A stretch of 15,291 nt of DNA. It comes from Oscillospiraceae bacterium (GTDB lineage: Bacteria > Bacillota > Clostridia > Oscillospirales > Ruminococcaceae). The stretch is taken from contig JAGPHI010000003.1 of the NCBI GenBank assembly GCA_018055565.1, forward strand, positions 1 through 15,291, given 5' to 3'. This document shows positions 1 through 5,191 of this stretch, piece after piece; the stretch's first letter is position 1, and each line of letters opens with the position of its first letter. Made by a program: the position numbers and the translations under genes. Under the pieces are notes generated by a model. The model ran no database searches, was not told the origin of the DNA, and saw only the letters and a list, made by a program, of their open reading frames with translations.

Positions 1-124
1 CCTCCACAGCAACCCCGTAGCGCGTTCCGCTTGCGCTCCACAGTATGCTATACGATACTTTACGAGGCGCTTGCATACGGTCTATCCCCGTGAACTTTTT
101 CACCAACATAATTTGCTTGTCCAT
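1..124 (-). CDS. 5' end of a small unidentified protein (truncated by window edge)
   Basis: An open frame of 41 codons runs leftward from ATG at 124 to the window edge without a stop. The start is well supported: GGGGGAG lies 7 bases upstream (plus-strand 132-138) and a promoter-like pair lies further back at 175-203. The visible protein begins MDKQIMLVKKFTGIDRMQAP and continues with a stretch reading YSILWSASGTRYGVAVE. I do not recognise it securely. The late Y-[SR]-x-L ... R-Y-G-V-x-V-E pattern recalls small clostridial proteins of unknown function such as the DUF6514 group, but that is a memory-based guess. No signal peptide or membrane segment is visible in this part. Confidence 0.6.
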   Translation of the reverse strand, partial: MDKQIMLVKKFTGIDRMQAPRKVSYSILWSASGTRYGVAVE

Positions 125-174
125 CAAAAATCTCCCCCATAGCTAAAATTCACCAATTAAAACTGGCAAATTTT

Positions 175-203
175 AGTTTACCTTAACAGCTTTCTATCTG
201 CAA
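175..203 (-). promoter_or_regulatory. Putative promoter for the left-edge gene
   Basis: Reading the minus strand, TTGCAG (198-203) and TAAACT (175-180) are separated by exactly 17 bases, placing the transcript start near 168, about 45 bases before the ATG at 124. An inverted repeat (143-150 and 169-176) overlaps the -10 box. Confidence 0.45.
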
Positions 204-507
204 TGGAAAAAAAGCGACGTTTTCCGATAAACACAAACTTACTTGTGATATTAAATAGTAAATATAGGTAAAAATTGTTGGAAATGCATATTCAAATGGA
301 TAAATTTGAATAATAAGGCAAAAATATGCAATTAATTTTGTAAATATTTAAATGTTTTTGTGATAATTACAGTATACTATACTTTGCGCCGCATGAAAAG
401 CATCTTTTTTTGAATCACATTTATTGTAAAAAATTAACATAAATATACAATTTAATCGGATGGGGCATTTTTTATTTTTCTTTTTTGGGAAAATCCAGTT
501 TTATCTC

Positions 508-536
508 TTGACTTTTGAAGCGAAATGCATTAAATT
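508..536 (+). promoter_or_regulatory. Promoter of tRNA-Ala
   Basis: TTGACT (508-513) and TAAATT (531-536) are 17 bases apart, close to the vegetative sigma consensus. Transcription would start near 543, giving a leader of about 35 bases before the tRNA. Confidence 0.6.
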
Positions 537-577
537 ATTATAGCAGGCCAAACGAAGTGTTAGCCTTGTGCATATTT

Positions 578-653
578 GGGGGCGTAGCTCAGCTGGGAGA
601 GCGTACGGTTCGCATCCGTAAGGTCAAGAGTTCGATCCTCTCCGTCTCCACCA
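578..653 (+). tRNA. tRNA-Ala (anticodon CGC)
   Basis: A full cloverleaf can be drawn. The acceptor stem is GGGGGCG with CGTCTCC, including the G3:U70 wobble pair that marks alanine tRNAs. The D stem is GCTC/GAGC. The anticodon stem is TACGG/CCGTA around loop TTCGCAT, which puts anticodon CGC at 611-613 (reads GCG). The T loop is TTCGATC, the discriminator is A, and CCA is encoded (651-653). The outermost T-stem pair (626 with 642) is an A.C mismatch. The tRNA has its own promoter and terminator. Confidence 0.96.
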
Positions 654-690
654 AAAAAGCATCAATCAGAAATGATTGATGCTTTTTGTT
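654..690 (+). terminator. Intrinsic terminator of tRNA-Ala
   Basis: A 15-bp perfect stem (654-668 with 673-687) with loop GAAA runs into a short T tract ending near 690. It starts immediately after the encoded CCA. Confidence 0.9.
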
Positions 691-737
691 TGATTAAAGC
701 AAAAAATGTAAAAGCGCTACTGGCCGCAGGGATACAG

Positions 738-780
738 CGGATGGCAAATGATTTGCATCATTTGTCATCCGTTTATTTTT
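738..780 (+). terminator. Second hairpin-plus-T-tract, overlapping the next promoter
   Basis: A 15-bp stem with one G.T pair (738-752 with 757-771, loop TTGC) is followed by TTTATTTTT. It has the form of an intrinsic terminator and may back up the tRNA terminator 50 bases earlier. The -35 box of the flavodoxin operon (762-767) lies within its 3' arm, so it could also be an operator. Confidence 0.65.
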
Positions 781-790
781 ATGGTAAACT
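762..790 (+). promoter_or_regulatory. Promoter of the flavodoxin-like operon
   Basis: TTGTCA (762-767) and TAAACT (785-790) are separated by 17 bases. The predicted start is near 797, about 33 bases before the ATG at 830. The -35 is inside the 3' arm of the 738-771 hairpin. Confidence 0.6.
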
Positions 791-829
791 GTAAAAAAAG
801 CCGTAACAGTATCTGACGAGGAGGTAAAT

Positions 830-1333
830 ATGCCATCGAAAATACTAATCCATGACCTTGATGATGAGATTGCAAACGATTTGGTTATTGCAAATGATGT
901 GCAAATTATCAATGCACGGCACGCTTATGCCGCATGCCGCGGCTGCTTTGGGTGCTGGCTTCACACGCCCGGATATTGCATTATGAAAGACCAGCTGCAT
1001 CGCATTGGCGCGGATATCAGCCACGCCGACGAAGTATTGGTGATCAGCCGCTGTGTTTATGGCGGGCTATCGCCCGAAGTAAAAAAGGTGTGGGATCGAT
1101 GCATCCCCGGTGTGCTGCCGTTTTTTACACATCGCGAGGGCAAGATGCACCATATGCGGCGATATACCCACGAGCGCAGCATTACGATGCTGTTTTATGG
1201 CGACATCACCGCAGACGAAAAGGCGCTTGCAGAAAAAATTGCGAAAGGAAACAGTATCAATTTTTGTGCAAAAACGTGGGATGTACAATTTGCCCAAAGT
1301 GCACAGCAGATACCTATGGTGTGCAAGATATGA
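830..1333 (+). CDS. Flavodoxin-like / NADPH-dependent FMN reductase family protein
   Basis: A 167-residue soluble protein of the flavodoxin-like fold. After a short beta strand (KILIHDL) comes a cysteine cluster C36-x2-C39-x2-C42-x7-C50, the 'CxGCxxC...GxC' signature of many flavodoxin-family reductases and iron-sulfur flavoproteins. Next is a flavin-pocket-like segment, ISRCVYGGLSPEVKKVWDR (72-90), with the usual small-residue/serine/lysine/DR pattern. Unlike typical family members it has no 'GSPRxxGNT' phosphate-binding loop near the N terminus. The start is fixed by GAGGAGG (818-824) 5 bases before the ATG. The stop TGA overlaps the next gene's ATG (ATGA at 1330-1333). Substrate unknown; a redox role with FMN and possibly a metal centre is inferred from family resemblance. 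Confidence 0.85.
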   Translation: MPSKILIHDLDDEIANDLVIANDVQIINARHAYAACRGCFGCWLHTPGYCIMKDQLHRIGADISHADEVLVISRCVYGGLSPEVKKVWDRCIPGVLPFFTHREGKMHHMRRYTHERSITMLFYGDITADEKALAEKIAKGNSINFCAKTWDVQFAQSAQQIPMVCKI

Positions 1334-2115
1334 AAACAGTATTTTTAACAACCAGCCCCAAAAAGCATAAAAGATGGGCAAACTCTACGTATTTTCTTTG
1401 GCTGACGAAACTGTTTTTTGCCAAAAGCGATGCTATTTGCCTGGATTTAGGCGGCAAAAAAGATTATGATCGGATTTTACAAGCATGCAAAGACGCCGAT
1501 GCTGTTGTATTTGCGATGCCTGTATATGTTGACGCTATCCCCTCGCATGTTCTTGCGTTTTTAGAGGTGGCCGAAGAGGCTGCTAAACGCTGTAACTGGC
1601 ATTGCAAGGTTTACACCATTACAAACTGTGGTTTTTTTGAGGGTGTGCAGTGCGAGGCGCTTTTGACGCAGATGGAATATTGGTGCCGACGCGCAAATCT
1701 TGCTTATAGTGGGGGGTTAGGCATTGGCGCGGGAGAGATGCTGGGCATTATACGCTTTACCAATGTGGCGCTGGCCGCGCTTATGCTTGTTGTGCAGTGC
1801 GTGATAGGCGCTTGTGCCGCAATCGCTGCGCAGCAGCCGTTGCTTTCATCTGTTTTCCATAGTGTGAGCTGGCTTTCAATCGGCATTACGCTTGGCGTTT
1901 ATATGCTGTTTAGTTTAGGCCTGTTTATTCATACCATTTGCTTTGCACAAGCCATCCGCCAGCACAAAACCATTAAAAATCGCTATACCACCGTTTGGTT
2001 TTGCGGGCGCTGGCTATTTATGCTGTTTGCTTCGCTGTTTTGGACAATCCGCGCAGCAGGGCATTTTGTTCCGCTTTGGGGGATGCTGCACAAAGTGCCA
2101 AAGGATACGCAATAA
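1330..2115 (+). CDS. NAD(P)H-dependent oxidoreductase-like flavoprotein with C-terminal membrane segments
   Basis: A 261-residue protein. The N-terminal half is flavodoxin-like: beta strand KTVFLT, then SPKKHKRWANS (9-19), which matches the FMN-phosphate loop 'SPrxxgNS', and AMPVYVDAIPSHVLAFLE (62-79), the usual 'PVY...iP..lk.flE' segment. A glycine-rich stretch SGGLGIGAGEMLG (127-139) follows. The C-terminal half has about three hydrophobic segments (about 143-167, 180-208, 226-242), so it probably sits in the membrane. An in-frame extension upstream to 934 exists but only shadows the preceding gene. ATG at 1330 gives a natural N terminus and an ATGA overlap with that gene. No Shine-Dalgarno precedes it, so translation is probably coupled. 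With its neighbour it likely forms a functional pair; the substrate is unknown. Confidence 0.82.
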   Translation: MKTVFLTTSPKKHKRWANSTYFLWLTKLFFAKSDAICLDLGGKKDYDRILQACKDADAVVFAMPVYVDAIPSHVLAFLEVAEEAAKRCNWHCKVYTITNCGFFEGVQCEALLTQMEYWCRRANLAYSGGLGIGAGEMLGIIRFTNVALAALMLVVQCVIGACAAIAAQQPLLSSVFHSVSWLSIGITLGVYMLFSLGLFIHTICFAQAIRQHKTIKNRYTTVWFCGRWLFMLFASLFWTIRAAGHFVPLWGMLHKVPKDTQ

Positions 2116-2280
2116 GTATACAGTGTTAGGCGCAGCCCCCTATAAATTTGCCAAAACCGATTTGCAAATGCATGCCAATCAAAACGATGTGCCTTTGCCG
2201 CGCGCCATCATCCAACAATTTACGCTATAATTATGAATATATATACAAATATCCTTACATTATAATACAAAGATATCCAT

Positions 2281-2316
2281 AATCTGCTTTTTTATTTTAA
2301 AAAAGCAGATTTTTTT
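2281..2316 (+). terminator. Intrinsic terminator of the flavodoxin-like operon
   Basis: A 13-bp perfect stem, AATCTGCTTTTTT (2281-2293) with 2299-2311, has a 5-base loop and is followed by T residues to 2316. Confidence 0.9.
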
Positions 2317-2484
2317 GCCCTTTGCAACACGCAAACGCTTTGCTTTTAATAACACGTGGCGTATAAGCGCATGGCACAAGGTTTTTATTGCATTTCACGC
2401 TTATGAAATATTCCAAAAAAAACGCTTTTGTTTTAATTGTAGTGTTAAAAATTTGACAAATTGCTACGAAATTTGCGCAAAAGC

Positions 2485-2519
2485 CTATCAATATTGAAAA
2501 TCAAATGCTATACTATACT
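2485..2519 (+). promoter_or_regulatory. Putative extended -10 promoter of the GGDEF gene
   Basis: TGC-TATACT (2506-2514) is an extended -10, repeated in register as TATACT at 2514-2519. The -35 position (CTATCA, 2485-2490, 18-base spacing) is weak, which suggests dependence on the extended -10 or on an activator. TTGACA at 2453-2458 has no usable -10 at 16-18 bases. Confidence 0.5.
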
Positions 2520-2539
2520 AAAAGAGTTGAAGGGCGCAG

Positions 2540-2551
2540 TGTGTATACACA
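2540..2551. promoter_or_regulatory. Perfect 12-bp palindrome, candidate operator
   Basis: TGTGTATACACA is a perfect palindrome starting about 20 bases after the -10, at the expected position for a repressor roadblock or an operator just inside the transcript. Confidence 0.35.
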
Positions 2552-2618
2552 TAAAACTTGGCACGCATACACGCATGGCGCAGCATGTATCACAGCAACA
2601 CAACATATATAAAAGCAC

Positions 2619-2648
2619 AGTGCGCATTGGCATAAACCGATACGCACT
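2619..2648 (+). promoter_or_regulatory. Leader hairpin just upstream of the GGDEF gene RBS
   Basis: AGTGCG and ATTGG pair with CCGAT and CGCACT around a 6-base loop, giving 11 pairs including one G.T, with one 1x1 mismatch. The hairpin ends 17 bases before AAGGAG (2666-2671). No T tract follows, so it is not a terminator; a role in translation or mRNA stability is possible. Confidence 0.35.
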
Positions 2649-2665
2649 AGTATCATTTTGTTCAA

Positions 2666-2671
2666 AAGGAG
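2666..2671 (+). promoter_or_regulatory. Ribosome binding site deciding the GGDEF gene start
   Basis: AAGGAG with a 7-base spacer to ATG at 2679. The longer in-frame start at 2658 lies upstream of this site and has none of its own. Confidence 0.8.
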
Positions 2672-2678
2672 AAACACC

Positions 2679-4922
2679 ATGAGCGAAGCGCAATCCATTT
2701 TTTCGCAAATTAATGATTTTAATGATAATTTAATTGCAAATATTCAAGGCGGCGTGATTATCTGCCAATTTGATGCGGCCACGGGCAAATCCAAAGTAAT
2801 CTATTTAAGCGAGGGCTGGACGGCTTTAACGGGTTACACGATGCAGGAGCTGAATGAAAATTTTGACGGAAACCCCCAGGCGCTAGTGTATCCCCCTGAC
2901 GGCGCTAGGTGCAACGATGTATATAGCAAGCAAATTGCGATGGGAAACCGCTATGAGCTGGAATATCGCTTTCGCCGCAAGGATGGGCGCTTAATTTGGG
3001 TAATTGACAAAGGCGTTGTTACGCGCACTGCCGATGGATACAATCAAAACCAAAGCATTATTACCGACATCTCCCCCATTAAGGCCAGCGAAGAGAAGCT
3101 GCGCATGAGCGAAACGCGCTTTCGCATTGCGATTAATGCGGCGCATGCGGCTGTGTTTGAATTTGATATTGCCGAAAAGCGATATATCTTTTTGGATAAT
3201 GCGCCGGTGATTTTTCAAGCCGAGGCACAAGACGTTCTTGCCGCATACGAAGCAGCGCCTTTTCACAAACGTGATTTTACCATGGAGGATATTTTTTTGC
3301 ATTGGTATCATCCCGATGATGTATCGATGCTGCTTCGCCTACACGGCGAAGTAACAGGCGGCACCATTGGCGAATGCGATTTGCGTGTGCGCCAGCCGGA
3401 CGGCAGCTATATTTGGTGCAAGCATCATTATGCCACGGTGGACGACGAAAGCGGCACGCCCATTCGCATGGTTGGGCATTTGGTGAATATTGACGCACAG
3501 CACAGAAAAACCGAGCGTTTACTGCATGAAGCGCAAAGCGACGCGCTGACAGGGCTGTATAATAAAGCCGCTATCCGTGATTTGATTGAACAAATACTGG
3601 CAGATGCTCCACAGCATTCGCGCGCAATGCTAATGCTGGACATTGATAATTTTAAGGGCGTAAACGACCAGCTGGGGCATTTATTTGGAGATGCTGTTTT
3701 GATGGATGTGGCCGCTAAGTTAAAACGGCTGTTCCGCAACGACAGCGTGCTGGGGCGCATTGGCGGTGATGAGTTTATCATTTTGTTGCCGCCTGCTTGC
3801 GATGCGCAAAGTGCTGCCAAAAGCGCAGAATCCATTTGCGATGCGTTTCGCCACACGTATTTGGGAGAAAAAAGCGATTATAAAATCTCTTGCAGTATCG
3901 GTGTGGTGCAAGCGGATATCCATGACAGCTACGACACGCTGTTTCACAAGGCGGATTTGGCGCTTTATCAGGCAAAGGCTTTGGGGAAAGACCAATATGT
4001 GCTTTACACCCCGCAGCTGGGCGAGCGCTCGCCCATTGGCGCGCCGCGCGTAAACCAAAGCGAAACCGTGGACAGCGGCAAGCTGAAAATTAAAGAGCGT
4101 ATTTTTGAATTGCTGTATGATTCGGTTGATTTTGGCGGCAGTGTAAACATGATATTGGCGCTATTGGGGCAGATGCTGGATGCCAGCCATATTTACATAT
4201 ATGAAAACACGCCGAATAATACGTATGCACAAGCCGTGTATGACTGGTGCGCAGAAGGCTATCGCCAAAGCATGCCCGAGCAGCTGCGTGTGCCGATTGC
4301 AGCGGTGGATTACTATTCGTATTTTGACGAAAACGGCATCTTTTGCTGCAATGATTTTTCCATGCTTTCGCCGCCGTTACAAGCGTTATATACAAAAAGT
4401 GGCATAGCCATTACGTTTCAGGTGGCCATTATTGAGGACAATACGGTGCGGGGCTTTATGCGATACGACTGTGTGAATTACGACACGCCACCCACGCCCG
4501 AGCAAATCGAAATTATGACTTTTGCGGCCAAAGTAACGGGTGTGTTTATTCTTAAAAAGCGCACAGATGAAAGCATAAAGCAGTATAATCAAAATAAAAT
4601 GCAAGCGCTGGACCATGTGCCAAGTGCCATTTATGTTATCGACGAGGAGTATCGCTTGCAATATGCCAATAACTTGACTTTGCAGGTTAATCCGGAATTA
4701 GAGATTGGGCAAAAATGCCACGACGTGTTTATGCATCGCACACAGCCCTGCCCCAATTGCCCTGCGGCAGGCTGTTCGTCCGGCCCTTGCAGCACGGAAA
4801 TCTATAATCCATACACAAAAATATGGATGATTGCCAACGCCTGCCGCATCCACTGGTCCGGCGATGAGCATATGCGCTTAGTTTGCTGCCAAATTATCAC
4901 ACAATATAAAGAACAGTCTTAA
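2679..4922 (+). CDS. PAS-PAS-GGDEF-GAF-PAS diguanylate cyclase
   Basis: A 747-residue protein with no membrane segments, so cytosolic. Domains in order: PAS/PAC (about 20-133, ending SIITDISPIK); second PAS/PAC (about 148-272); GGDEF domain (about 285-445); GAF-like region (about 470-625); third PAS (about 640-745). The GGDEF domain is intact: DALTGLYN (288-295), DIDNFKGVND (321-330, first metal aspartate) and RIGGDEF (360-366). It should condense two GTP into cyclic di-GMP. The inhibitory RxxD site is degenerate (R353-N-D-S356), suggesting weak product feedback. The last PAS carries C680, C691, C694, C699 and C704, including PCPNCP. The start at 2679 is chosen because AAGGAG (2666-2671) is 7 bases away; an in-frame ATG at 2658 precedes that site. 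There is no EAL or HD-GYP domain, and the gene stands alone. Ligands of the sensor domains are unknown. Confidence 0.92.
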   Translation: MSEAQSIFSQINDFNDNLIANIQGGVIICQFDAATGKSKVIYLSEGWTALTGYTMQELNENFDGNPQALVYPPDGARCNDVYSKQIAMGNRYELEYRFRRKDGRLIWVIDKGVVTRTADGYNQNQSIITDISPIKASEEKLRMSETRFRIAINAAHAAVFEFDIAEKRYIFLDNAPVIFQAEAQDVLAAYEAAPFHKRDFTMEDIFLHWYHPDDVSMLLRLHGEVTGGTIGECDLRVRQPDGSYIWCKHHYATVDDESGTPIRMVGHLVNIDAQHRKTERLLHEAQSDALTGLYNKAAIRDLIEQILADAPQHSRAMLMLDIDNFKGVNDQLGHLFGDAVLMDVAAKLKRLFRNDSVLGRIGGDEFIILLPPACDAQSAAKSAESICDAFRHTYLGEKSDYKISCSIGVVQADIHDSYDTLFHKADLALYQAKALGKDQYVLYTPQLGERSPIGAPRVNQSETVDSGKLKIKERIFELLYDSVDFGGSVNMILALLGQMLDASHIYIYENTPNNTYAQAVYDWCAEGYRQSMPEQLRVPIAAVDYYSYFDENGIFCCNDFSMLSPPLQALYTKSGIAITFQVAIIEDNTVRGFMRYDCVNYDTPPTPEQIEIMTFAAKVTGVFILKKRTDESIKQYNQNKMQALDHVPSAIYVIDEEYRLQYANNLTLQVNPELEIGQKCHDVFMHRTQPCPNCPAAGCSSGPCSTEIYNPYTKIWMIANACRIHWSGDEHMRLVCCQIITQYKEQS

Positions 4923-4942
4923 TCCGATATTGCAAAATATCA

Positions 4943-4996
4943 AAAGCGGCAAGCGATCCGGTAGCTGATAGCAGTTACGGAATTGCTTGCCGCTTT
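4943..4996 (+). terminator. Branched hairpin after the GGDEF gene, probable weak terminator
   Basis: AAAGCGGCAAGC (4943-4954) pairs perfectly with GCTTGCCGCTTT (4985-4996). The 30 bases between can fold further (CCG/CGG, GTA/TAC, GCT/AGC). It lies 20 bases after the stop codon. The following T tract is poor on the plus strand, so termination may be inefficient. Confidence 0.55.
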
Positions 4997-5108
4997 GCTG
5001 CCTTGCCAAGCCAATTTAGCGCTTGCAGCAAGCCGCAGCGTTTACCCCGCGTGTACGCCTTTGCACCCACAAATCCGTAAAAAAACAACGCAAATTATTT
5101 TACAGCGG

Positions 5109-5137
5109 TGGATTTCTTGGCAATTTTGTCGTATAAT
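5109..5137 (+). promoter_or_regulatory. Promoter of the nadE operon
   Basis: A perfect -10, TATAAT (5132-5137), is preceded at 17 bases by TGGATT (5109-5114), a weak -35. The start would be near 5144, about 48 bases before the nadE ATG. The position argues against the longer in-frame nadE start at 5108. Confidence 0.6.
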
Positions 5138-5191
5138 GTAAGCATACTATCACATTGGCAAAAACTGCGTTTAAAAGAAAAGAGGGTTCCC

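Larger units (their letters stand above)
125..577. other. A+T-rich intergenic region with inverted repeats, no gene seen
   Basis: I find no convincing coding frame in this 453-base stretch. It holds the minus-strand promoter at 175-203, an inverted repeat CTAAAATT/AATTTTAG (143-150, 169-176), a 9-bp inverted repeat TATTCAAAT/ATTTGAATA with a 6-base spacer (289-312), a duplicated -10-like string TATACTATACT (373-383) with no matching -35, and the tRNA promoter at 508-536. Confidence 0.7.
2317..2678. other. Regulatory spacer and long leader of the GGDEF gene
   Basis: I see no convincing gene in these 362 bases. They hold a cluster of AATTTG/CAAATT half-sites (2450-2475), an extended -10 promoter (2506-2514), a perfect 12-bp palindrome TGTGTATACACA (2540-2551), and an 11-bp imperfect hairpin just before the ribosome binding site (2619-2648). 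The leader would be about 155 bases. I looked for the conserved core of a cyclic di-GMP (GEMM) riboswitch and did not find it. Confidence 0.6.

Noticed and set aside
578..690. tRNA-Ala as an integration (att) site
   Set aside because: No duplicated tRNA 3' end, integrase or change of gene style is seen downstream; the following genes look like native chromosome.
934..1329. In-frame upstream extension of the second flavodoxin-like gene to 934
   Set aside because: It only shadows the preceding gene in another frame, with no ribosome binding site and an unnatural arginine-rich composition. The ATG at 1330 with ATGA overlap is far better.
2453..2458. TTGACA as the -35 of the GGDEF gene
   Set aside because: No acceptable -10 is found 16-18 bases downstream; the nearest TATACT is 50 bases away.
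2521..2678. Cyclic di-GMP (GEMM) riboswitch in the leader of the GGDEF gene
   Set aside because: The conserved core sequences and paired helices of the known classes are not visible by eye. A covariance search would settle it.
2575..2682. Short frame (35 codons) ending in ATGA over the GGDEF gene start, possible leader peptide
   Set aside because: There is no ribosome binding site, codon use is unlike the neighbours, and the frame covers the palindrome-to-hairpin leader. The overlap alone is weak evidence.
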